Below, piece by piece: positions 54,680-63,633 of a DNA stretch of 64,000 nucleotides. Every line of letters begins with the position of its first letter. The stretch's first letter is position 1. Source of the stretch: CBDHDJ01 sp965261645 (GTDB lineage Bacteria; Pseudomonadota; Alphaproteobacteria; SHVV01); the NCBI GenBank assembly GCA_965261645.1, contig CBDHDJ010000004.1:558001-622000 (forward strand), written 5' to 3'. The position numbers and the translations under genes were made by a program. The notes beneath the pieces are model-generated. The model worked only from the letters and a program-made list of their open reading frames with translations, was not told the origin of the DNA and ran no database searches.

Positions 54680-56106
54680 AAGTCCTACCATTGGAAGGAG
54701 GCCTGGATAGTCCGGCCTCGCACAACGGGAGGAGCAGCCATGAAGTATTTCGCAGGACTTGACGTGTCATTGGAGTGGACCAGCGTATGCGTCGTGGACG
54801 ACGAAGGCGAGATCGTCCGCGAGGCCAGGGTTCTGAGCGAACCCGATGCCCTGGTGATGTTTTTCTCCGAGCTGGGTGTCGATGTCACGCGCATCGCTCT
54901 TGAGGCGGGGCCGTTGTCGCAGTGGCTCCATGACGGCCTGGCCGGACGGCCTGGCCGAGGCGGACCTGCCGGTGGTGTGCGCCGAGACGCGGCAATTGCA
55001 GGCGGTGCTGTCGGCAACGGTGAACAAGAGTGACCGCAATGACGCGCGCGGGATCGCACAGATGGTCCGGGTCAACCTGATCCGCCCGGTGCATGTGAAG
55101 ACGCTGTCGAGCCAGCACAGGCGGATGCTGCTGACCAACCGCAAGTTCATGCTGAAGCAGTTGTGCGACGCGGAGGCCAACATTCGCGGCACGCTTCGGA
55201 ACTTCGGAACTTCGGTCTGAAGGTTGGCAAGGTGAGCCGGCGCGGGTTCGAGGCGCGGATCCTTGAACTGGTCGACGATCGGGCGGCGTTGGCGTGTGTA
55301 GTGGAGCCGATGTTGAGTGCCCGGGCAGCGCTGCTAGCAGGTTTCGATCGGCTGCACAGGATGGTGCTCGACGCGGTGCGCGGCGATGCGGTGTGCCGGC
55401 GTCTGATGACGGTCCCGGGCGTCGGTCCAGTGACGGCACTAACCTTCCGTGCCACCGTGGATGTGCCGGCTCGATTCGCCCGATCCCGCGCGGTAGGAGC
55501 GCATTTCGGACTGACGCCGCGCAAATGGCAGTCGGGGGAGATCGACCGCATGGGTCGGATCTCCAGGTGCGGCGACGAGATGATGCGCACGGCACTGTAT
55601 GAGGCCGCCAGCGCTCTGCTCACGCGAACGCGGCGATGGTCGTGGCTCAAGGCGTAGGCGATGCAGGTGTCGAAGCGGCGCGGAAAGAAGCGGGCCAAAG
55701 TTGCGCTGGCGCGCCGGCTCGGCGTGATCCTGCACCGCATGTGGGTGGATGGTAGCGAGTTCCGCTGGACCCGTGACGTGGCCGGCGTGGCGGTCGAGGC
55801 CTGAGGCTGGAACGAGGAGAAGGACAAGTTCAGCAACCGAAGAGCTTCCGCTCCGGCGGACGATGTCCCCGTGGGGACGAAGGACGAGGTGAGTTCGCCA
55901 TTCGGCTTGCCCCGTACCGTCGATGACGGTGCGAGGGCGATTGAAAGATTGAGCCGCCTGGTCTTCCTGACACCATCTTGTAGACGGCCCCGGACTGGGA
56001 GCCGATCACGAAAAGAAGAGCGACACCCACGGGACATGTCAAAGCTGGAAACGGAAGAGGATCGGTAGGGTTGAGCACTTGACAAAGGGCTTGACAATCT
56101 CCGCTC
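54680..56106 (+). mobile_element. IS110-family element no. 3 (IS116-like), degraded
   Basis: It contains one frameshifted transposase gene and a long 3' non-coding tail (55804-56100). The tail begins with GGCTGGAACGAGGAGAAGGA and is of the kind that follows IS116/IS902-type transposases. Exact ends are not evident. Confidence 0.7.
54739..55803 (+). pseudogene. IS110-family transposase no. 3, frameshifted
   Basis: It starts MKYFAGLDVSLEWTSVCVVD. A 13-base tandem duplication (GACGGCCTGGCCG twice, 54932-54957) shifts the frame before AEADLPVVCAETRQLQAVLS. An 8-base duplication (CGGAACTT twice, about 55197-55212) shifts it again before LKVGKVSRRGFEARI. A stop after RRWSWLKA (55655) is the third lesion. 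The conserved domains (NKSDRNDARGIAQMV; MTVPGVGPVTALTFRA) are otherwise well kept, so decay is recent. Confidence 0.85.
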
Positions 56107-56516
56107 CGAATAAAGAAGCCGATTGACAGATTGGCTCGAGGAGCAGGGGATGGATCACGTCCGTGGCGCCCCCAACCATCCCCAGACCCAGGGCATGATC
56201 GAGCGCTGGCATCAGACCTTAAAGAACCGCATTCTGCTCGAAAACCACTATCTACCAGGTGACCTTGAGGCCAGCATCAGCGTCGTCGTTGAGCGCTACA
56301 ATCACCACCGCTATCACGAAAGCCTTGGCAACCTGAAACCAGACGAAGTTTACTTCGGCCGGGACCGGGCCATCATCGAAAGAAGGAGAAAGATCAAAAA
56401 ACAGACATTCGAAAAACGACGCTTGGCGCACCAACGCCAAGCCGCTTAACATCAACCACGATAAGCCAGAGTCTCCGTTGTGACATTAGCTCACTTGCCC
56501 CAAATCATCTGCTGAC
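56107..56516 (+). mobile_element. IS3-family right-end remnant
   Basis: The last 110 codons of an IS3 OrfB and the right end CAAATCATCTGCTGACGGACA, homologous to the remnant at 690-1939. Confidence 0.8.
56123..56449 (+). pseudogene. IS3-family OrfB, C-terminal fragment
   Basis: LTDWLEEQGMDHVRGAPNHP then QTQGMIERWHQTLKNRILLE carries the catalytic Glu. YNHHRYHESLGNLKPDEVYF closes the rve domain. The first two thirds of the gene are missing. It is about 75% alike to the matching part at 1566-1865. Confidence 0.85.
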
Positions 56517-56642
56517 GGACACAGAACCGCTCGGCCGCCCTGGCCGAGTGGCGTCAAATTGCAGCGTGAGAGGCATGGAATATAGCTTCTTCAATTCCTA
56601 TCCAGTTAGTCAGACAACCCCGTTGAAGGAGGTTAACAGACC

Positions 56643-57176
56643 ATGCAGCTCATTTTTTCTGATTGGCGCGCTCTGTCGGTGCGACATGAACTGGGGAACC
56701 AACTGGACACCCGGGGCGTTTATCTTGTCGCCAGGTATGTACGGCGCAATACGGCGCCGGACACCCTAACTGGGAACATCATATATATCGGCCGCGCAAC
56801 GAACCTGCGGGACAGGCTAAACGCTTTTGAAAACGCATGCGCATATTTCTTCGGCTCTCATGCCGGCGGGAATTCCTTTCACAAGTCCGAGATAAACCCA
56901 CGTTTTGAGGAAGAAATTGCTGAACTGCGTGAGAATAATGGGAACGGAAAACAAGCAAGAGCGGCTTACATAGAGCGATGTGAGGAATTTCGGGAGAGCT
57001 GGGTGAGGAAGAGGAACCGCCTTTCATTGGCGGTTTGGATTCCATCCAATGGTGGAAGGGGCAAGTTCACGCGCTTACCGGAAGAACATCAACCAACATA
57101 TGTTGAGATGACTCTTCAGGCCGATTTCCTGATTCACCATGATCGGTTGCCCAAATACAACAAGAGGATCGGCTAG
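56643..57176 (+). CDS. GIY-YIG-type nuclease domain protein
   Basis: A 177-aa protein with GAAGGAGG nine bases before the ATG. RGVYLVARYVRR then NIIYIGRATNLRDRLNAFEN gives the GIY and YIG strands with the following Arg helix of a small GIY-YIG nuclease. The later half (KSEINPRFEEEIAELRENNG, RLSLAVWIPSNGGRGK) ends in EMTLQADFLIHHDRLPKYNK, where the metal-binding Glu and the Asn of the fold can lie. It stands alone downstream of IS remnants. A host-defence or DNA-repair role is open. Confidence 0.75.
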   Translation: MQLIFSDWRALSVRHELGNQLDTRGVYLVARYVRRNTAPDTLTGNIIYIGRATNLRDRLNAFENACAYFFGSHAGGNSFHKSEINPRFEEEIAELRENNGNGKQARAAYIERCEEFRESWVRKRNRLSLAVWIPSNGGRGKFTRLPEEHQPTYVEMTLQADFLIHHDRLPKYNKRIG

Positions 57177-57444
57177 AACAGGGCGGGCTGCGGCGCAAGA
57201 TGCGTCAATCCCTGCGGTACCGACAACCCAAGCAGCGCCTCGAACTTCTTTCTACAGAATTCCCATTCGAGGGGGCGAGCGGTACGGGAATTCGATGGTG
57301 CTATCGGGCCGGTGAGGAAAAGGTATCGAGGGAGGGTAGGATGAAGACGCGCAGATATGCGTGACTTAGGGTGGCAAACGAGACGGTTGAGGCCGTGCAT
57401 GAGCTGCAGGGTAGAAATCACGCTAGAATTGGAGGACTCGGAAG

Positions 57445-58002
57445 TTGGCCAATATTGCATGTCTTGGTTGGGGATCTCTGATTTGGAATCCGGGCGATCT
57501 GCCGATTCGGCGATACTGGTTCGAGGACGGACCGTTGATTCCTCTTGAGTTTGCGCGCGAGTCGCAGGACGGTCGAATTACCCTGGTCGTGGAGCCGACC
57601 GCGCGTCCGGTGCGTTCGCTATGGGCGCTCATGGATGGCGAAAATCTCAAGGAGATGAGAGAGCGCCTGAGAGTACGCGAGGGGCGAACGCGACCGGAAC
57701 ACATCGGAAGTTGGACTTGTGGCGAGGCTTCCCCTTGTTGCATTCCCGGACTCGACGAGTGGGCGCTCGCCAGAAAACTCGGTGCCGTAATCTGGACCGC
57801 GTTGCCGGCGAAGTTCGATAAAGAGGATGGAAAGGTGCCTGGAGAAGCAGACATCGTTAACCGTCTTCGGAAACTTCGCGGAGCCACACGTGACGAGGCC
57901 GAACGTTACATCCGGCAAGCGCCGCGGCAGATCGATACGGCCTATCGACGGCGGATCGAAGCGGAATTTGGCTGGCTTCCGGAAGGACCGCACAACGGAT
58001 GA
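57445..58002 (+). CDS. Uncharacterised protein with GGCT-like N-terminus
   Basis: 185 aa, from a TTG preceded by GGAGGA. ANIACLGWGSLIWNPGDLPI then IPLEFARESQDGRITLVV resembles the glycine-rich first loop (YGSL-type) and the following strand of gamma-glutamylcyclotransferase-like proteins. The rest (LWALMDGENLKEMRERLRVR, GLDEWALARKLGAVIWTALP) is unknown to me. It ends in helices (RQIDTAYRRRIEAEFGWLPE). The family has no established role that I can name. It lies 268 bp after the GIY-YIG gene. Confidence 0.6.
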   Translation: MANIACLGWGSLIWNPGDLPIRRYWFEDGPLIPLEFARESQDGRITLVVEPTARPVRSLWALMDGENLKEMRERLRVREGRTRPEHIGSWTCGEASPCCIPGLDEWALARKLGAVIWTALPAKFDKEDGKVPGEADIVNRLRKLRGATRDEAERYIRQAPRQIDTAYRRRIEAEFGWLPEGPHNG

Positions 58003-58393
58003 TCATATGGGCGGCGATCTGCGGTTTGCGGCTTGCGTGGTGGATCACAGGGGACGCCCCTGTGCGTATCCACCATCTGAGGCACTCTTGTGCATCATAA
58101 TCCTCTAAGTCGCTGCTATTATTGTATTTACTCTCTTTCAGTTTCGATCCGAAATCATATAGTCACCGGATTGAATCCATATCCTGACGAGACATGTCGC
58201 GCCAGGCACCGACATCACCCGCTAGTCTCGAATCGTATCCCAAAATTCGGTTCTTCCGTGCAACCGCCCCACATGCGAGTGAGACAGGCCCGCTGCGGCC
58301 ACCCTGCAGCTACAAACTCCAGACAGGCCTGCAAACGGTCAGATTCGAGAGCGCTGGATAGTCGCCGTGCCGCCGACCTGAATTCGGCCGGCC
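58003..58393. other. About 390 bases without a recognised gene
   Basis: No supported coding frame, RNA or IS end is seen on either strand. The gene on its right ends here. Confidence 0.4.
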
Positions 58394-59322
58394 TTAACAA
58401 CCTGTAGATTCCCGCGACTCAGCGAGCCTCTTCTGCTCGTGACGCTGCGTTCGCATTTTGATGAGTTCGCCAATGCGCTCGCGGCGGAATTCCAGGAAAT
58501 CGGCTACGCGCTCCATGCCACCCACGGGCGCGCTCCACCGGAATTTGTCGACGGCCCAGTCCGGGTCTTCGCAGGGCTTTACCGCCAGGGGCGGCGGCAC
58601 CAGGCAGCAAACGTCGCCGTAGAGTTGCTGCGCCCGCCTCTGGATCAGGCTCCGTAGCCTGGGCGAAAGGTCCGTGAGCCTCAGGAAAGCGCCTGGCGCA
58701 TACACCGTGTTCGCCGCGCTCGTGAACAGCCCGTACGGCAATACCGGCTCCTCCACGCCCGGCCGCGCATCGAGCTCGTCACGCCACCGGTTTCGGTACT
58801 CCTTGTGATCGAAGAGGTGCGCAAGCTGGTAGCCGTCCGGACCGCGCTTGCGAAACGGCTTGCCAGTGAAGACGAATGACCACAGATGCTTCGGATAGTC
58901 GTTGTCGTCGAGCGACAGGCATTGCGGCGGAGCTTCACTGGACTCGGCCCGTTTCCGGAACACCGCAATTTCTGTGCTTCCGGCATACCGCCGAACCCCC
59001 GGAAATGCGCAGGGCGAGCCCTCCCAGAAATAGATAGCAGGATCAATGCCGAGCGCTTCCAGGGAGATGGACCATTCGCCCCCGAAGCGCCGGTTGTCTT
59101 CGACCACGGCGCCGACGATCCCCGGGTCGAGAAACCGCACGAACGGCGCCGTCGCCCGGGCGAGATCGAGCAGGTCCTCGTCCTTCGGTTGCGGCCAGGC
59201 GGGCCACTGTCCCCGCGATCGAGGGCTTCGCCGCTGTCGCGGCTGTCGCTTTTCCGGATTGTCCCCCGAAGAATTCGTTGGGCCGCCACCTTTCCGGAAA
59301 TCGCAATAAAGGTTGACCGCGT
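58394..59322 (-). pseudogene. Uncharacterised gene split by IS21, 3' part
   Basis: The larger part of a 386-aa protein whose 5' part is at 62928-63163. It reads NLYCDFRKGGGPTNSSGDNP, then LDLARATAPFVRFLDPGIVG, then NDYPKHLWSFVFTGKPFRKR, then GYQLAHLFDHKEYRNRWRDE and CLVPPPLAVKPCEDPDWAVD. Removing the IS and one copy of the 4-bp target duplication restores an unbroken 1,161-base frame. HLFDHKEYRNR and the Cys/His content could suggest a nuclease-like site, but I cannot name a family. Confidence 0.75.
59319..59322. repeat. IS21 target duplication GCGT (left)
   Basis: It matches GCGT at 62928-62931 directly outside the IS tips; deletion of one copy restores the split gene. Confidence 0.75.
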
Positions 59323-59537
59323 TGTCAATTGCGACTGAAAATTTCCCACTTTTGTCGATCGAAAATTTCTCACTTTGAGCGTGCGGTTGTACCCCCAGAC
59401 GCAGTGTTTGGGGGTACGGACTTGGTCGAGCTGTAGGTAACCGGGTTGGCGCAGCGACCGCCAAGAGTCTGGCGGCGACAACCCGGTTATCCACAGCGGG
59501 CGGGTGTCACCGCTCCTGTCTCCGTTTGAGTCGGCGA

Positions 59538-60335
59538 TCACTCGGCGGCTCTTTTCCTGCGTCGATCCGAGCCGGACTGCAGCAGGTTCTGATGATCCTT
59601 CATCCGGTAGCTGTTGCCTCGGATGTTGACGATATGGCAGTGGTGCACAAGGCGGTCGATGAGAGCCGCCGCCATCACCTCGTCGCCCAGCACGCCGCCC
59701 CAGTCCTCGAAACCCTTGTTCGACGTCAGCACAGTCGACGCCTTCTCGTGGCGGGCGTTGATGAGCTGGAAGAAGAGCACGGCGCCGTCCTGGTTGACCG
59801 GCAGGTAGCCGATCTCGTCGACCACCAGCAGAGCCGGATGGGTAAGCACGCGCAGCCGCCGGGTCAGATTGCCGGCGGCCTTGGCCTCGGTGAGGGACTC
59901 GATCAGCCCCGCGAGCGTGCCGTAGTAGACGCGCCGGCCGGCCTCGGCCGCCGCGATCGCGAGGCTGATCGCCAAGTGCGTTTTCCCGACGCCTGGCGGG
60001 CCGAGCAGGATCACGTTCTCGCCGCGGTCCAGGAAGCCGAGCTCGTGCAAGCTCTCGAGCTGCTCGCGCTTGATGCTGGGCTGGAAGGCGAAGTCGAACT
60101 GATCGAGCGTCTTCACAGCCGGCAGCCGCGAGGAGCGCATGGCGGTCTGGAGACGACGGTTGTTGCGCAGCACGATCTGGGCGTTCAGCAACTGCTCGAT
60201 GGCCTCGGCCGCCGAGATCGTGCCGCCGTCGGCGTCCGAGAGGATACCGTCGACGGCCTCCAGCGCGCCCGGCATCTTGAGGTCCGCCAGCATTGCCCGC
60301 AGCCGGTCGCGCCGGGCCGGCGCCGGAGCGTTCAT
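59538..60335 (-). CDS. istB: IS21-family IstB ATPase, element no. 3
   Basis: 265 aa. Walker A LLGPPGVGKTHLAISL, Walker B ALLVVDEIGYLPVNQDGA, sensor STVLTSNKGFEDWGGVLGDE, arginine-finger region LIDRLVHHCHIVNIRGNSYR. It overlaps the istA stop by four bases. It is intact, though its istA partner is interrupted. Confidence 0.93.
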   Translation of the reverse strand: MNAPAPARRDRLRAMLADLKMPGALEAVDGILSDADGGTISAAEAIEQLLNAQIVLRNNRRLQTAMRSSRLPAVKTLDQFDFAFQPSIKREQLESLHELGFLDRGENVILLGPPGVGKTHLAISLAIAAAEAGRRVYYGTLAGLIESLTEAKAAGNLTRRLRVLTHPALLVVDEIGYLPVNQDGAVLFFQLINARHEKASTVLTSNKGFEDWGGVLGDEVMAAALIDRLVHHCHIVNIRGNSYRMKDHQNLLQSGSDRRRKRAAE

Positions 60336-60778
60336 TGCAGCGCCTCCGTATAGACACTAAGCGGTCGCCGCTCGACCTTCACGGTTGCCGGCAGTCGCCG
60401 CGGCGCGGGCTCCGGAGCATGCCGGGCGCCGAGACGTCGATAGGGATGGTTCGCCAAGGGGAGAAGCACCGCCCGCTCGTCGCGCTCGAAGCGGTCGACA
60501 GGACGCTCCCCGGTCGTGGCATGCCGGCGGACGTTGGCTGTGCCCTCCAGCCAGCGCACGGCCTGCTCGTTGAGATCGTTGTCATTCGCAAACGAGCGGC
60601 CGTAGAAGAAGCTCTCGCGGATGTAGCGGATCGGGCGCTCCACTTTGCCCTTGGTCTGGGCCCGATAGGGTCGGCACGAGCGCGGCATGAACCCCCAGTG
60701 CGCGGCGAACCGCAGGAACTCCTCGTTCAGCACCAGGCCGCCGCCGGCTCCGCGGTCGTCGGACAGCACCACGGCGCG
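60332..60778 (-). pseudogene. istA: IstA C-terminal part, cut by IS110 no. 4
   Basis: AVVLSDDRGAGGGLVLNEEF, then RPYRAQTKGKVERPIRYIRE (catalytic Glu in KVERP), to the IstA C-terminus RPLSVYTEALQ. It continues directly from the N-terminal part at 62229 (LFDQMR). It lacks the DUF-like C-domain seen in IstA no. 2. Confidence 0.88.
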
Positions 60779-62228
60779 TATGTGGACGCCCCCTGCAGTG
60801 CAAGCAGGAATTTGAACAACTCGTGACATGCGGTCAGGTACTGTCGTATGTCCGGCCTCTCAAGTGCGGCATGCATGCGCCGCGGGCCCTTATGGTGTTC
60901 GTGGATCGGATCCAAATCGCTTCAGCGGTATGCTTGACAGCCCTGCGCGCCGTGCTGGTTTTTCCGACCCCGTCTCTCTGACCTTTTGCCCCTATGTTGT
61001 CTTTCGTCCCAACCGCACCAACCGGGGTCATCCGCGCCTCACGCCCTCAAGAGCGTGTCCGCGAAGCCCGGTGTTCCAATTCCAAACAGACCCTTCCTCC
61101 TCCAGGCAGTTATTCCGCAACATTGGCGCCCGGCGCCCGGTAGATGTCCTTCCTGACCGACAGCGCCCAGATGATGCGCGCCATCTTGTTCGCCAGTGCG
61201 ACGGCGACCAGCTTCGGCGGCTTTTCCGCGATCATCCTCCGCAGCCAGGGATCATCCAGCTCCTCGCGCTTGCGCATATGCCGGAGCACCGACGTTGCGC
61301 CCAGGACGAGCAACTGGCGGAGATCGCGCTGCCCCATCTTGGTGATCCGGCCGAGCCGCTGCTTGCCGGCCGTCGAGTGCTGCCGCGGTGTCAGCCCGAC
61401 CCAGGCCGCAAAGTCGCGCCCGCAGCCGAAGCTCTCCATCGGCGGCGCAAAGGCATGCAGCGCCATCGCACAGATCGGGCCGATGCCGGGGATCGTCATC
61501 AGCCGCTTCATGTCCGCGCGCGCCCGGGTCCGGGAACGGATCCCCTTCTCAAGGCCGGCGATCTTCTGACTGAGTGCAGCGATCTGCTCGAACAGCAGTT
61601 TGGCCATCGACACGACCTGTTCGGGAAGCGACCCTTCCACTTCTGCCAACTCAAGCCGCATCACCGCGAGGCCCGCCACACCCTGGGCCGCGATCACGCC
61701 GAACTCTGCCAGCTGGCCCCGCAGTGAATTGATCGTCTGCGTGCGTTGGCGGACAAGCAGCGCGCGGGTGCGAAACAGCATTGCATCCGCCTGCGCTTCT
61801 TCCGACTTCACTGCCACGAACCGCATGGTCGGGCGCTGTGCCGCCTCGACGATCGCGGCCGCGTCGTTACTGTCATTCTTCTGCCGTTTCAGGAATGGCT
61901 TGACATAGATCGGCGGGATCAGCTTGCACGCATGGCCAAGAGCGATGATCTGTCGACCCCAGTAATGCGCGCCGCCGCAGGCCTCCATCACAACCAGGCA
62001 CGGCGGCGCTTCGGAGAGGAATACGAGGAACTTTTCTCGCGAAAGCTTTTTGCCGAACACCGGCTTGCCTTCCGCCGTTGCCCCATGGAGTTGGAAACTC
62101 CTCTTTGATATATCGATGCCAATGATGGTAATCCGGTCCACGGACGCCTCCTTCGTTGATCGAACGCACCCCGCGTGCGTTCCTTCCTGGCGCTTATGAC
62201 GCCGTCAGATGGGGGCGTCCACCCCATC
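60779..62228 (-). mobile_element. IS110-family element no. 4 inserted in istA
   Basis: Ends TGTGGACGCCCCC (left) and GGTGGACGCCCCCAT (right, inverted) match IS110 no. 1. Its uninterrupted left non-coding end shows what no. 1 looked like before the 178-bp insertion. istA is rejoined precisely at LFDQMR-AVVLSDDR if it is removed. Confidence 0.9.
61110..62141 (-). CDS. IS110-family transposase, no. 4
   Basis: 343 aa, DEDD type: IGIDISKRSFQLHGATAEGK, VVMEACGGAHYWGRQ, KNDSNDAAAIVEAAQRP. Its C-terminal part has MTIPGIGPICAMALHAFAPP and the Ser segment AAWVGLTPRQHSTAGKQ. It is intact and a close relative of no. 1. Confidence 0.93.
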   Translation of the reverse strand: MDRITIIGIDISKRSFQLHGATAEGKPVFGKKLSREKFLVFLSEAPPCLVVMEACGGAHYWGRQIIALGHACKLIPPIYVKPFLKRQKNDSNDAAAIVEAAQRPTMRFVAVKSEEAQADAMLFRTRALLVRQRTQTINSLRGQLAEFGVIAAQGVAGLAVMRLELAEVEGSLPEQVVSMAKLLFEQIAALSQKIAGLEKGIRSRTRARADMKRLMTIPGIGPICAMALHAFAPPMESFGCGRDFAAWVGLTPRQHSTAGKQRLGRITKMGQRDLRQLLVLGATSVLRHMRKREELDDPWLRRMIAEKPPKLVAVALANKMARIIWALSVRKDIYRAPGANVAE

Positions 62229-62805
62229 GCATCTGGTCGAACAGCAGCTCCTCCGGAACCCCGCTGAACCGGTCGAAGGCGGTCTCCAGACCTTCCATCA
62301 GGACCGGCATGGTCTGCCGAGTATAGAAGTGCAGCCACAGCAGCCGGGAGTAGCCGAGGACGATCACCAGGGCATGGCGCCGGCCCCAGGGCAGCGTGAA
62401 CGTACCGAAGTCCACCTGGCCCTGATGCCCCGCCGGCGTCTCGAACCGGACCAGCGATTCAACCGGTTCGCGCGGTCGCGTCGCACGCACGTAGTCGTTC
62501 ACACGAGAGTAGCAGCCCGGGTAGCCCGCAGCGCGGACCTCATCGAAAAGCCGCTTCGCCGACAGCTTCGGGAACGCCTCAAGACGGGCGTCGATGATTG
62601 CCTTGTAGAGGTCCAGCTTGTGGACCACCGGCGGACGGGGCGAATACCCTCGCGCACCGGCCGCCAGATCCCGGTCCAGTTGGCCGGTATCGACCCAATT
62701 GTGGATCGTCCGACGATTCACCCCGAACCGCCTCGACAGCTCCGCCTTCGAGACGCCCCGGTCCAGATAGTGCTTCAACAACATCCTGATCTCCCATTTG
62801 TACAT
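62229..62805 (-). pseudogene. istA: IstA N-terminal part, cut by IS110 no. 4
   Basis: MYKWEIRMLLKHYLDRGVSK with the HTH LSRRFGVNRRTIHNWVDTGQ. The rve domain follows with first Asp in AGHQGQVDFGTFTLPWG and second region in SRLLWLHFYTRQTMPVLMEG, breaking at LFDQMR. Confidence 0.88.
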
Positions 62806-62927
62806 CCGCGCACCGATCCCGTTCTGTTGGCAAAGCCAACAGAACGGTCCGATACGCCTTCAGCGACAAGCCCAAAGTGAGAAATTTTGGGTCGTTACAA
62901 ATGGGAAATTTACGGTCGTTACCAACA

Positions 62928-62931
62928 GCGT
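62928..62931. repeat. IS21 target duplication GCGT (right)
   Basis: The partner of 59319-59322. Confidence 0.75.
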
Positions 62932-63163
62932 TCTTCAGCGTCGCCGTGCCGTTGTACATGTCGCCTGCAATCGGGATCCCGTGCTTGGGCTCTCCCGGAT
63001 TCAGGCGCTGCAACAGGCCATCCAGTTCGTCGGAATTGTAGTGAGCGTCGAGATCGCCTTCGTAACGCTCTACTCTCCGACAGTTGCTGATTCGGCTGCC
63101 CACGGTACCGTCGCCCAGCCCCCTCACAACCTTCAACCAACCTTCGAATGCCCCCTCCCTCAT
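62928..63163 (-). pseudogene. Uncharacterised gene split by IS21, 5' part
   Basis: MREGAFEGWLKVVRGLGDGT, then VGSRISNCRRVERYEGDLDA then LLQRLNPGEPKHGIPIAGDM and YNGTATLKNA. It joins NLYCDFRKGG at 59322. The start ATG at 63163 has GGAGCGAGG upstream. The YNGTATLKNAVNLY pattern recurs, in my memory, in N-terminal segments of restriction-type proteins, but this is uncertain. Confidence 0.7.
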
Positions 63164-63356
63164 GTCGTGCCTCGCTCCGCATCCGCTTCGTTCGCCGTCG
63201 GCCGGCAGCGCGATACCACTTTCCTGCCCTCCCAATCCGCTTGCCGAGTTCTCCCAAGCCACTACGGCGCCTCGACCTCTTGTCTCGGACTTCCTGCGCA
63301 TCCCCCGCTTCCCGGGTCAGCGACAGCATTGGTTTGCATTTCACGAATGTCGAGCC

Positions 63357-63578
63357 GTGATGGACGAGCTGCGCCATTCCTTTGCCTCAAGGGCATTGGC
63401 GCTAGGCGAAGGCCTTCCGATGATCGGAAAGCTGCTGGGCCATACCCAAGTTCAGACGACCGCCCGCTACGCCCATCTGGCACGGAACTCGATCCAGACG
63501 GCAGCCTCGAGGATCACGCAGAGCATCGGCGGGAACCTGTCGTCCGTTCAGGTGGTGGACAAAGCCACCAAGCAATAA
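63357..63578 (+). pseudogene. Tyrosine recombinase C-terminal fragment
   Basis: MDELRHSFASRALALGEGLP, then MIGKLLGHTQVQTTARYAHL then ARNSIQTAASRIT to TAA at 63578. It contains His-x2-Arg, His and nucleophile Tyr, but the first catalytic Arg and all DNA-binding domains are absent. It is almost the same as the end of the intact integrase at 32067, yet no upstream coding sequence exists. It is a remnant of another island. Confidence 0.85.
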
Positions 63579-63633
63579 GCACGTACAATCTACCGGCGGA
63601 CTCATCTGCCTGTAGGGTTACATTGGACACGCA

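Larger units (their letters stand above)
59323..62927 (-). mobile_element. IS21-family element no. 3, carrying an IS110
   Basis: The tips TGTCAATTGCGACTG and (right, inverted) TGTTGGTAACGACCG are followed on both sides by AAATTTCCCA repeats, with further GAAAATTTCTCAC-type repeats inward. istA and istB are in the usual order, but istA is split by IS110 no. 4. The element splits an unknown gene. Confidence 0.88.
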
